This document shows, piece after piece, positions 56,445 through 64,000 of a DNA stretch of 64,000 bases. A program made the position numbers and the translations under genes. Position 1 is the first letter of the stretch; each line of letters starts with the position of its first letter. The stretch comes from Candidatus Epulonipiscium sp. (GTDB lineage: Bacteria > Bacillota > Clostridia > Lachnospirales > Defluviitaleaceae), in the NCBI GenBank assembly GCA_012519205.1, contig JAAYQR010000022.1, positions 1 through 64,000 of the forward strand, written 5' to 3'. The notes below the pieces were generated by a model. That model had not been told where the DNA came from and ran no database searches. It saw only the letters and a program-made list of their open reading frames with translations.

Positions 56445-57727
56445 ATCATGTCCTCCTCTTTGAAGGATTTTGTTCTAGTAAATGAATATGCAGAAATACT
56501 TGCTATAAATAAAAATAGTATAATCGTAATAACCGATGCCATATGGTATTTATTTTGGTCCCTTGTCAATTTATAAATCCATGATATTAATATATCAGTT
56601 GAACCCGCATATCTGTAGTTTCCATTGACAGGATTTCCATCGGTTAATAAGTATATAGCTTGGAAATTATTAAAGTTGTGTGCAAAGGTCATTACAATAA
56701 GAGCAGAGGTTTGATAAAGTACCATGGGCAAAGTTATATGGATAAACTGTTGAAATTTATTTCCACCGTCAATTTCTGCCGCTTCATACATACCCTTGTC
56801 TATGTTTGTTAATACCCCCGACATAAGTGCCATCCAGTAAGGAGAACCAAGCCAAATATTAATAATTACAATCATAACCTTAGCCAGTATTGAATCGGTA
56901 AGCCAAGGGGTTTTATTCATTCCCAAAGATACCAAAAGGTTATTAATAGGGCCTGGGCCACTAAACATCAGGCGCATAATAAGAAGAGAAATAAAGCCGG
57001 GTATAGCATAAGGAAGTATAAAAATACTTCTCCAGAATTTCTTCAGCTTAACTTCTTTCCAGTTGACAATAAGTGCCATAAATAATCCTGCAAAGTAATT
57101 GGATACTGTAGCTGCTATTGCCCAGATAACAGTCCATACCCCTACCCCTACAAAAGTATTGTTCCAAATATCTAAGGTAAATAATTGCTTAAAATTTTTG
57201 AAACCTACCCAATCAACTAAATTCTTAGGAGGCAGATGGTTAGGACTTGAATAGTTGGTAAATGCTATAGATACTGTAAATACAATCGGAAGTAACACAA
57301 AGAAGATTATAAATACCATCGGTATTGCTAAAATAAATTGTGGAAAATATCTATCCCATACATATAATAAAAATTCCTTTGTAGTCAAAACAGGTTCTCC
57401 CTGTGCTCTTAGCTCTCCAGATTTTTTAGCATCTATAATATTAAGAATATATACTATAACTACTAAAGTTAATAATAATGCTGCTATAAGGCCATCTACT
57501 AAAAGAAATATAGAATGATCTCCCTGTGCTATACCATCCACATAATGCAGAGGAGTATCCCCTAGGGTTATTAGTCCATATATTGATTTCTTAAAGTATG
57601 GAATAAAAATAATGGTTACGACTTCTATTAAAAAATATATAATTCCTTTTAGATATTCTTTATTATAAAACTGACCAAGTCCCATGAATAATATAGACAA
57701 TGCCATGGATCTCTTAGACTTTTTCAT
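56441..57727 (-). CDS. malF: Maltodextrin ABC importer permease MalF with N-terminal membrane extension
   Basis: 428 residues, about 140 longer than a plain permease. Residues 1-115 form extra membrane segments beginning MALSILFMGLGQFYNKEYLK, similar to TM2-type domains, before the six-segment permease part with the EAA motif MYEAAEIDGGNKFQQFIHITLP near 310-330. Long MalF forms with extra N-terminal helices are known; the role of this part is unclear. Confidence 0.9.
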   Translation of the reverse strand: MKKSKRSMALSILFMGLGQFYNKEYLKGIIYFLIEVVTIIFIPYFKKSIYGLITLGDTPLHYVDGIAQGDHSIFLLVDGLIAALLLTLVVIVYILNIIDAKKSGELRAQGEPVLTTKEFLLYVWDRYFPQFILAIPMVFIIFFVLLPIVFTVSIAFTNYSSPNHLPPKNLVDWVGFKNFKQLFTLDIWNNTFVGVGVWTVIWAIAATVSNYFAGLFMALIVNWKEVKLKKFWRSIFILPYAIPGFISLLIMRLMFSGPGPINNLLVSLGMNKTPWLTDSILAKVMIVIINIWLGSPYWMALMSGVLTNIDKGMYEAAEIDGGNKFQQFIHITLPMVLYQTSALIVMTFAHNFNNFQAIYLLTDGNPVNGNYRYAGSTDILISWIYKLTRDQNKYHMASVITIILFLFIASISAYSFTRTKSFKEEDMM

Positions 57728-57753
57728 CTCCCCAACCCTCCTTGTTTTTTTAG

Positions 57754-57795
57754 AAAAAATCTAGTCACCTACCACAGTAAATGACTAGATTTTAT
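57754..57795 (-). other. Hairpin between malE and malF
   Basis: AAAATCTAGTCA/TGACTAGATTTT arms with a 14-base loop; same position as the hairpin at 45175 in the other importer. Probably raises malE message over malF. Confidence 0.65.
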
Positions 57796-57808
57796 TAATA
57801 AACTAGTT

Positions 57809-59122
57809 TTATTCTTCTTCTGCAGTGATAGAATCTCTCATTGCATCTGCAGCCTTTTTAAGTGCTTCTTCTGGTGCTACACCATCATTCCACATGGAAC
57901 CAAATGCTGCTCCATATGGATCCCACATATATTGTACTTGAGAAATACTTGGCATTGGTACAGCGTATTCTGCTTGGTCTAAGAATGGAGATACAAATTC
58001 ATCATTTTTAATTTCCTCTGCATCAGCTAATGCCTTAACAGGAGGTATTTGACTGGTTACTTCAAATCTCTTTAAGAGAGCTTCATCAGATGTTATAAAG
58101 TCAAGGAAAAGTTTTGAAGCATTAGGATATTTTGTGTATGCACTTACCCAAAGTACACGAATACCTGAAAAGCTTGGTTGTTGTTGTCCATTAGACATTT
58201 TTGGAAGAGGAGCAACGCCGAAGTTTAAGCCTGCATCTTTTCTACCTTGAACTGCCCAAGGTCCATCAATGATAGCTCCCACTTTACCTTCATCAAATAA
58301 TCCTTCGATAATTTGTGTAGTAGAGTCTGTGGAGTTTACAGGTAAGATTTCTTTAAGTCTAAGCATATCTTTTGCCCCTGCAACAGCACCATCATTGTCA
58401 AGACCCACATCGTCTTTATCTGTTCCACCTTGACCGAATACATATCCACCACCATTAGCTATAAAGCTATGGGAGTAGTATGCGTTTTGGATATCCCACA
58501 TGAAAGCATATTTGTTAGCGTTTGCATCGTTAAATTCATCTGCTTTTGCAATAATTTCATCATAGGATGTTGGAGCTTCTGGGAAGATATCTTTGTTATA
58601 AAAAAGAGCATATGTTTCGATAGCTGTTGGGTAACCATATACTGTTCCTTGGTATGATACAGCTGAATAAGCAGCATCCATGAAATCATTCTTAATTCTT
58701 TCACCTGTATTTGTATTAGGTTGAACCAATCCTGCAGATATTAATGAACCTAAATGGTCATGGGGAGCTGCAAATATATCTGCCCCAACCCCAGCAGGTC
58801 CGTCTTGTGCTAATCTTTCTTCAGCGTCAACTGCGCCTACTGCTTCAAGGTTAACTTTTACGCCATATTTAGCTTCAAAGTCTACAACCATTTCTTTTAA
58901 CCACTCTTGTTCAGGTCCTTCACTTTCCCATACAAGAAGTTCTGCGCCATCTTCTGGTTTTAGATCATTATCTTCTTCTACCTGGTCTTCTTTTTTACCT
59001 GAATCATCTGTTACCTCTTGATTTGAATCTCCTTGTGATGCTGGCTTTTGTTTTTCGCCGCCACAAGCTGCTAATGATAATACCATTACCATCATTAACA
59101 TTAAACTTAAAATCTTCTTCAT
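57809..59122 (-). CDS. malE: Maltodextrin-binding lipoprotein MalE
   Basis: 437 residues. Signal peptide with lipobox VMVLSLAACGGEK, an acidic Gln/Glu/Asp linker, then a maltodextrin-type solute-binding fold (LLVWESEGPEQEWLKEMVVDFEAKYGVKV; later YGYPTAIETYALFYNKDIFP). The ATG at 59122 has AAGGGGG six bases upstream. It is driven by a strong promoter at 59177 and controlled by the operator at 59157. Confidence 0.92.
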   Translation of the reverse strand: MKKILSLMLMMVMVLSLAACGGEKQKPASQGDSNQEVTDDSGKKEDQVEEDNDLKPEDGAELLVWESEGPEQEWLKEMVVDFEAKYGVKVNLEAVGAVDAEERLAQDGPAGVGADIFAAPHDHLGSLISAGLVQPNTNTGERIKNDFMDAAYSAVSYQGTVYGYPTAIETYALFYNKDIFPEAPTSYDEIIAKADEFNDANANKYAFMWDIQNAYYSHSFIANGGGYVFGQGGTDKDDVGLDNDGAVAGAKDMLRLKEILPVNSTDSTTQIIEGLFDEGKVGAIIDGPWAVQGRKDAGLNFGVAPLPKMSNGQQQPSFSGIRVLWVSAYTKYPNASKLFLDFITSDEALLKRFEVTSQIPPVKALADAEEIKNDEFVSPFLDQAEYAVPMPSISQVQYMWDPYGAAFGSMWNDGVAPEEALKKAADAMRDSITAEEE

Positions 59123-59156
59123 GTGAATCCCCCTTACTAATTTTAGAATAGTTTTT

Positions 59157-59168
59157 GCAATCGTTTGC
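59157..59168. promoter_or_regulatory. MalR-type operator at the malE start site
   Basis: GCAATCGTTTGC (minus strand GCAAACGATTGC), third of the GCAA-NCGN-TTGC set, lying at the expected transcription start just after the -10 box. Confidence 0.8.
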
Positions 59169-59176
59169 ATAACCCA

Positions 59177-59205
59177 ATTATAAATCCTTTTTGTTATAAT
59201 GTCAA
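59177..59205 (-). promoter_or_regulatory. Strong sigma-A promoter of malEFG
   Basis: Minus strand TTGACA, 17 bases, TATAAT: consensus boxes at ideal spacing, in the gap between the neopullulanase and malE genes. Confidence 0.9.
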
Positions 59206-59213
59206 ACTTATTT

Positions 59214-60953
59214 TTAATTTTTCACAAATAAAATTTTATATTGATGAGGTAAAATAGTAAAATTGACTATATTACCATCACTTTGGATACTTCTACCTTG
59301 TGCAGCATCTAAGCAGTATTTTTTATCTATGGCTAGTTTTAAGTTGCTCTTGTTTCTGCTATTATTTATGAAAACATATACCTTTTCATCCTTATACTCT
59401 CTTACAAAACCAATAACATCCTCCTCAGTCTTAACCCATTTAAAACTTCCTCTTCTTAAAGGGGTATATTTATTTCTTATACCAATCAAGGTCCTATAAT
59501 GGGTGAAAAGCTCCATATCCCATTTATCCCTATCCCATTCCATGCATCTCCTACAATCGGGATCTTCTCCCCCTTCCATACCAATTTCCGTGCCATAGTA
59601 TATGCAAGGAGTACCTGCATATGTAAGTTGAAAAACAGATGCAAGTTTTAGCTTGTTAATATCTCCCTTGGACTTGGTCAAGAATCTTGATGTATCATGG
59701 CTATCTAGTAGATTTAACATAACCTCATTTACTTGTTGGGTATTAGACATAATGGTCCTGTTTATTCCTTCTCTAAACTTTTTTTCATTAATACTTTCTT
59801 GGGCAAAGTACTCTATGCATACGTTTGTAAAAGGATAATTCATAATAGCATCAAATTGGTCACCCATTAGCCAAGGTAGAGAATTATGCCATATTTCTCC
59901 CACTATATAAGCATCCTCTTTAGCATTTTTTACTACCTGCCTAAATTCCCTCCAAAAATGATGATCTATTTCATTAGCAACATCCAATCTCCAGCCATCA
60001 ATATTTACTTCTTCAATCCAATATCTAGCTACATCAAGCAAATATTCTTTTACCTCGGGATTTGCAGTATTAAGTTTTGGCATGTTTTTAGCAAAAGCAA
60101 AAGTTTCATAACTTAAAGGTTCTATTGTAATAGGGCATTCTTTAATATGAAACCAATCAAAATAAGGGGATGCCTTCCCTTTTTGTATTACATCCTGAAA
60201 GGCAAAAAAGATATGTCCACTATGATTAAACACAGCATCAAATACTACTTTTATTCCCCTATCATGGCATCTTTTTACTAGAGTCTTGACTGTTTCCAAA
60301 TCTCCAAAATGGGGGTCTATCTTTTTATAATCTTTTGTATCGTATTTATGATTAGTAGGCGATTCAAATATAGGGGTCATATAAATTGCATTTATTCCTA
60401 GTTCTGTAAGATAATCTATCTTTTCTATAATACCTTTAATATCTCCCCCAAAAAAGCTATCTCTTTCCGGTAGCTTACCCCATGGTTCAATGTTTTCTGG
60501 ATCGTTGCTTTTATCCCCATTATAAAACCTTTCGGGAAATATTTGATAAAACACGGCATCCTTAACCCATTCTGGGACCTTATGTACATCTATCTCGTTA
60601 ATATAAGGGTAGTTAAAGCCATATTTATATACATCATCAGGATTAAGGTTCTTGCTAAACCCCATCTCTGTATAATATAATTTTTCTCTTTCTCCTTCTA
60701 TTATGAAATAATAGGTTAATCTTTTGTTCAGGGGTATGATGGAGGTGCTAAAATAATCGAATTTTTCATCGGCACAACTAAGTTCCATAGGAAGCTCTCT
60801 TTTGCTTTCTTCCCAAATATATTTATCTCCATACACTAAGATAATCCTTTTTATGTCATCTTTGTCTCCTCTTAATCTTATATGAATCGTATCTTTATCA
60901 TATGCATAACAATAATTGCTTTTTGGTAAATGATATATTGCCTGTAGGTTCAT
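59214..60953 (-). CDS. GH13 neopullulanase/cyclomaltodextrinase-like enzyme
   Basis: 579 residues, no signal peptide, so cytosolic. An N-terminal CBM34-like domain (about 1-125) precedes the GH13 barrel, the layout of the neopullulanase, maltogenic amylase and cyclomaltodextrinase group. Catalytic blocks: VVFDAVFNHSG, DGWRLDVANEID (nucleophile Asp), YIVGEIWHNS (acid Glu), NLLDSHDTSRF (third Asp). It should trim imported maltodextrins. It lies directly upstream of malE. Confidence 0.9.
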   Translation of the reverse strand: MNLQAIYHLPKSNYCYAYDKDTIHIRLRGDKDDIKRIILVYGDKYIWEESKRELPMELSCADEKFDYFSTSIIPLNKRLTYYFIIEGEREKLYYTEMGFSKNLNPDDVYKYGFNYPYINEIDVHKVPEWVKDAVFYQIFPERFYNGDKSNDPENIEPWGKLPERDSFFGGDIKGIIEKIDYLTELGINAIYMTPIFESPTNHKYDTKDYKKIDPHFGDLETVKTLVKRCHDRGIKVVFDAVFNHSGHIFFAFQDVIQKGKASPYFDWFHIKECPITIEPLSYETFAFAKNMPKLNTANPEVKEYLLDVARYWIEEVNIDGWRLDVANEIDHHFWREFRQVVKNAKEDAYIVGEIWHNSLPWLMGDQFDAIMNYPFTNVCIEYFAQESINEKKFREGINRTIMSNTQQVNEVMLNLLDSHDTSRFLTKSKGDINKLKLASVFQLTYAGTPCIYYGTEIGMEGGEDPDCRRCMEWDRDKWDMELFTHYRTLIGIRNKYTPLRRGSFKWVKTEEDVIGFVREYKDEKVYVFINNSRNKSNLKLAIDKKYCLDAAQGRSIQSDGNIVNFTILPHQYKILFVKN

Positions 60954-60986
60954 ATGATTTCTCCTTTTTTATATTTTGGATAAATT

Positions 60987-61011
60987 TAAAGGCGACCAAT
61001 GGCCGCCTTTA
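60987..61011 (-). terminator. Hairpin after pgmB
   Basis: TAAAGGCG/CGCCTTTA arms overlapping the pgmB stop, no long T-run. Confidence 0.5.
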
Positions 61012-61653
61012 TCTATTTGCTACTTCAAGTAAAAGGTCATAGGTTAATTCTTTTGTTGAACTTACCGATACATCGGCACTAACTCCTACTCCTATGGCTA
61101 TTATACCTGCTCCTTTTATTGCCTTAACCCCTGCTATAGCATCTTCTATTCCAAGTACTTCCTCAGGTCTAAGATTAAGTCCCTTAAGCCCGTCTATAAA
61201 AATATCAGGGGCAGGCTTACTGTTTTTCACCTCAGCTGGGTTTACAATATAATCGAAATAGTTCTCTATTTCCAGTTGTTTTAATATCATAGGGCCGTTT
61301 TTTGATGCGGAGCCCAGAGCCATTTTTATATTATTTTGTTTTAAATCTTCAAGCAAATCCTCGATTCCCGGTAGAATATCTTTTTTTGTTATATTGTTAA
61401 TTAGTTGTATATAGTTATTATTTTTCTTTGCTGCTAGAGCATTTTTCTCTTCTTGTGTGAAATCGTTTTCTCTAAGTCCATGCCTTAATATTGCCTCAAG
61501 GGATTCCATCCTTGAGACACCTTTTAGTTTCTCATTGAATTCTCTATCAATCTCTATGCCTATATCTTTCGCTAATTGTGCCCAAGCCTTAAAATGATAT
61601 TCTGCGGTATCGGTAATAACACCATCTAGATCGAATATAACTCCTTTTAACAT
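61009..61653 (-). CDS. pgmB: Beta-phosphoglucomutase
   Basis: 214 residues, HAD family. Converts beta-glucose-1-phosphate to glucose-6-phosphate. The catalytic FDLDGVITDTAEYHFKAW (Asp8 nucleophile, Asp10 acid/base), MALGSASKN and GIEDAIAGVKA motifs match. Its partner is the GH65 phosphorylase at the right edge, which makes beta-glucose-1-phosphate by inversion. It lies between two GH13 genes. Confidence 0.95.
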   Translation of the reverse strand: MLKGVIFDLDGVITDTAEYHFKAWAQLAKDIGIEIDREFNEKLKGVSRMESLEAILRHGLRENDFTQEEKNALAAKKNNNYIQLINNITKKDILPGIEDLLEDLKQNNIKMALGSASKNGPMILKQLEIENYFDYIVNPAEVKNSKPAPDIFIDGLKGLNLRPEEVLGIEDAIAGVKAIKGAGIIAIGVGVSADVSVSSTKELTYDLLLEVANR

Positions 61654-61784
61654 GGTTAATCCTCCATTAATATGTTATAAATTTTGCGGCTGGCTTCAAA
61701 CCATCCAATCTCAATGAAAAAATCCATATGACAAAATTGGTAATTGGCTATTTTCAAGCCTTTTTAGTCTTTTTAAGGCTGAAC

Positions 61785-63458
61785 CTATAACTTATATACT
61801 ATGGCTTCGTAAGGGCGAAGGGTAATTTTATTGATGGATGCTGGGGAATCTTTATAATTTGATATGAGTATCTCCCCTTGGTTTTCCTTAATTTCTTCGG
61901 GTTTTATAAACCAGACTTTCTTATCAAAGAAATTTGCCACTACTAATAATCGTTCATCATCATAAATACGCATATATGAAAAAATTTGTTCATCCCTCTC
62001 AAGTATAGGGTGAAAACTCCCATGGACTATGATATCTTTTTCTTTTCTAAGTTTTATAAGCTTTTGGTAATGATAGAAAATAGAACCCGAATCTTCTAAG
62101 GCCTTTTTTACATTAATTTCTTTATATCTTGGATTTAGTTTAATCCAAGGTGTACCATCAGTAAAACCGCCGTTAATATTTTCATCCCACTGCATAGGGG
62201 TTCTTGAATGGTCTCGCACAATAATATTAGCTGCATCCAAAAATTCTTCCTTATCCATGAGCTTTTTTTCTATTACTAATTCTTTATAGGCATTTTTTAT
62301 TCCAATATCGTCAAATTCATCTAATTTAAAATCGCAATTGGTCATTCCTATTTCTTCCCCCTGATATATATAAGGAGTTCCTTTCATCATATGAAGGACC
62401 GTAGCATACATCTTTGCACATTCTATTCTATACTCTTTGTCATTACCCCATCTTGAAATAATGCGAGCTTGGTCGTGGTTTTCCCAGTAAAGTGCATTCC
62501 AACCCTGACCTTCTAAATCTATCTGCCATTTAAACATTATTTCCTTTAGTTTTCGTAAATCTAGAGGGATTAATTCATATCTTCCCTTTTCAGAGTTAAA
62601 ATTACTATCAATCGTCATATGTTCAAAGGTAAAAATCATATCCAATTCTTTTCTTTTGGGGTCGGTAAATAATATCCCATCTTCTGTAGTAGAACCCGAA
62701 GCTTCTCCCACGGTCATACAATCATATTTGGATAAGACTTCTTCATTCATTTCCTTTATATAGGTATGAAGTTTAGGACCATTAACATGGTATTTTCCTA
62801 TTGAATACTCGCTAGTATCTTCGTAATCAGCAAATTCTAGATATTTTGATATGGAGCTTATGGAGTCTACCCTCCAACCATCTACCCCTCTATCCATCCA
62901 ATATCTCATTACATCCCATATTTCTTGCCTTACCTTTACATTCTCCCAATTAATATCTGGTTGTTCCTTTGCAAAAAAATGAAGGTAATATTGCCCTGTA
63001 TTATCATCATAGGTCCAAGCAGAACCCCCAAAATAAGAACCCCAATTGGTTGGTTCTTTGCCCTTTTTCCCATCTTTCCAAAAATAACAATCCCTATAAG
63101 GATTGTCTTTGGACCTTTTACTTTCTATGAACCAGATGTGTTGGTCGCTGGTATGATTTAACACCAAATCCATTATAATCTTCATGTTTCTTTTATGTGC
63201 TTTTTTGATTAATTCTTCTAAATCCTCATTACTACCAAACATAGAATGAATTTTTCTATAATCGCTTATATCGTAACCGTTATCTATTTGGGGGGATTCA
63301 TAGATGGGGCAAAGCCATAAGGCTTCAACCCCTAACAGTTCCAAATAATCTAGTTTTTCTATAATCCCTCTAATATCACCAATTCCATCGTTATTGGTAT
63401 CATAAAAACTCTTTGGATAAATCTGATATACAACTCCACTTCTCCACCAGCTATTCAT
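61785..63458 (-). CDS. GH13_31 alpha-glucosidase (oligo-1,6-glucosidase group)
   Basis: 557 residues, cytosolic. Catalytic regions: IIMDLVLNHTSDQH, DGWRVDSISSIS (nucleophile Asp), MTVGEASGS (acid Glu), YWENHDQARI (third Asp); QPDINWEN marks the GH13_31 and related group. The residue after the nucleophile is Ser; Val there goes with alpha-1,6 specificity and Ala or Thr with alpha-1,4, so the linkage preference is open. It follows the GH65 gene by about 25 bases. Confidence 0.9.
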   Translation of the reverse strand: MNSWWRSGVVYQIYPKSFYDTNNDGIGDIRGIIEKLDYLELLGVEALWLCPIYESPQIDNGYDISDYRKIHSMFGSNEDLEELIKKAHKRNMKIIMDLVLNHTSDQHIWFIESKRSKDNPYRDCYFWKDGKKGKEPTNWGSYFGGSAWTYDDNTGQYYLHFFAKEQPDINWENVKVRQEIWDVMRYWMDRGVDGWRVDSISSISKYLEFADYEDTSEYSIGKYHVNGPKLHTYIKEMNEEVLSKYDCMTVGEASGSTTEDGILFTDPKRKELDMIFTFEHMTIDSNFNSEKGRYELIPLDLRKLKEIMFKWQIDLEGQGWNALYWENHDQARIISRWGNDKEYRIECAKMYATVLHMMKGTPYIYQGEEIGMTNCDFKLDEFDDIGIKNAYKELVIEKKLMDKEEFLDAANIIVRDHSRTPMQWDENINGGFTDGTPWIKLNPRYKEINVKKALEDSGSIFYHYQKLIKLRKEKDIIVHGSFHPILERDEQIFSYMRIYDDERLLVVANFFDKKVWFIKPEEIKENQGEILISNYKDSPASINKITLRPYEAIVYKL

Positions 63459-63482
63459 AGTATATCCTCCAAGCTCATAAGT

Positions 63483-64000
63483 CTATTTTATGCTGCCTAC
63501 ATGCTCATTCGATAAATTAATCACTTCACCATATAGTTTAATATCTAGGGATTCCCCTTTTTCCAAGGTAAGTCTTATATTTTTTTTATCTACAAACACT
63601 TTTATTAATCTATCTTTATAGTTGATTTTAAATGCATAGCTTTCCCAATCTTTAGGGATAAAAGGTGAAAAAGCTATCTCCTCATTAAAAGTTCTAAGTC
63701 CTGCAAAGCCATGAACGATAGAAAGCCAACTGCCTGACATTGAAGTAATATGAAGCCCATCTTCTGTATCGTTATTATAATTGTCGAGGTCTAGTCTTGC
63801 TGTTCTTTTATACATTTCTACTGCCTTATCCTCCATTTTAAGTTCTGCTGCTAATATGCAGTGAATACAAGGAGAAAGACTGGATTCATGAACTGTCATA
63901 GGCTCATAAAATTCAAAATTCCTTTTCTTTTCTTCGAAGGTAAATCTATCGTTTAGGAAGTAAAAACCTTGGAGTACATCTGCCTGTTTAATAAAACATG
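63483..64000 (-). CDS. GH65 disaccharide phosphorylase, C-terminal part (runs off right edge)
   Basis: The last 170 or so residues of a GH65 phosphorylase; the frame is open to the window edge and reads [18 protein letters not shown], where KQADVL is the phosphate/sugar-site motif, then [20 protein letters not shown] and [20 protein letters not shown]. Family members split maltose, trehalose or kojibiose to glucose and beta-glucose-1-phosphate. Maltose phosphorylase is the best guess from the neighbouring pgmB and maltodextrin genes. An internal ATG at 63899 is not the start. Confidence 0.9.
   Translation of the reverse strand, partial: CFIKQADVLQGFYFLNDRFTFEEKKRNFEFYEPMTVHESSLSPCIHCILAAELKMEDKAVEMYKRTARLDLDNYNNDTEDGLHITSMSGSWLSIVHGFAGLRTFNEEIAFSPFIPKDWESYAFKINYKDRLIKVFVDKKNIRLTLEKGESLDIKLYGEVINLSNEHVGSIK

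Noticed and set aside
58459-58704. 81-codon minus-strand frame in malE
   Set aside because: Out-of-frame reading inside malE with no start signal.
63483-63899. Complete 138-residue gene at the right edge
   Set aside because: The frame is open upstream of its ATG and encodes GH65 motifs (KQADVL), so it is the end of a larger gene.

Overview
The window looks like a chromosome segment of a low-GC, motile, endospore-forming, Gram-positive anaerobe of the Clostridia. The evidence is the gene order, which follows the Bacillus/Clostridium backbone, together with sporulation genes (spoIIID, spoIIQ, spoIID), flagellar genes, strong AGGAGG-type ribosome sites and an ATP synthase c subunit with a sodium-type ion site. 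I cannot name the genus. No rRNA, tRNA, CRISPR array or prophage was seen. Most genes to about 34.8 kb lie on the minus strand.

Region 1 (1-10.3 kb, minus): recD2, comFC, two YvyF-like zinc-ribbon genes, then flgM-flgN-flgK-flgK-flgL-fliW-csrA and the first codons of flagellin. Sigma-D type promoters lie before flgM and before flagellin. The flagellin leader carries a near-ideal CsrA hairpin. Region 2 (10.4-11.8 kb): a decayed IS200/IS605 element. Region 3 (11.8-14 kb): metK behind a SAM-I riboswitch, and a small membrane exporter-like protein.

Region 4 (14-35 kb, minus): rod genes (flhO, flhP, flgJ-like) after mbl; spoIIID, spoIIQ, spoIID, murA, ywmB; a complete F-type ATP synthase operon (atpZ, I, B, E, F, H, A, G, D, C); then wecB, tagO, dCMP deaminase, upp, rpiB, ywlE and ywlC. 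Region 5 (35-35.9 kb, plus): two paralogous small Gly/Tyr-rich proteins with an LSm-like core and sigma-K-like promoters. They are the least explained genes here and look like spore-surface candidates.

Region 6 (35.9-46.7 kb): a GH127 beta-L-arabinofuranosidase with an AraC regulator, a wrecked DUF4914-like gene, a CadC-type regulator with a cadA broken only at homopolymer runs, and a sugar ABC importer with a LacI regulator. Region 7 (46.9-64 kb): two chemoreceptors and a starch/maltodextrin locus: glucan phosphorylase, amylase lipoprotein, MalR-like regulator, MalEFG-like importer, neopullulanase-like GH13, beta-phosphoglucomutase, GH13_31 glucosidase and a GH65 phosphorylase running off the right edge.

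The maltodextrin genes appear to be tied together by three near-identical palindromes (GCAA-NCGN-TTGC) before the phosphorylase, the amylase and malE. One of them sits between divergent promoters and overlaps both -35 boxes, which would put a chemoreceptor in the same regulon. In the inferred scheme the surface amylase releases maltodextrins, the receptor steers cells to them, MalEFG imports them with an ATPase encoded elsewhere, and cytosolic glucosidases and two phosphorylases yield glucose phosphates. Neither ABC importer in the window has its own ATPase gene.
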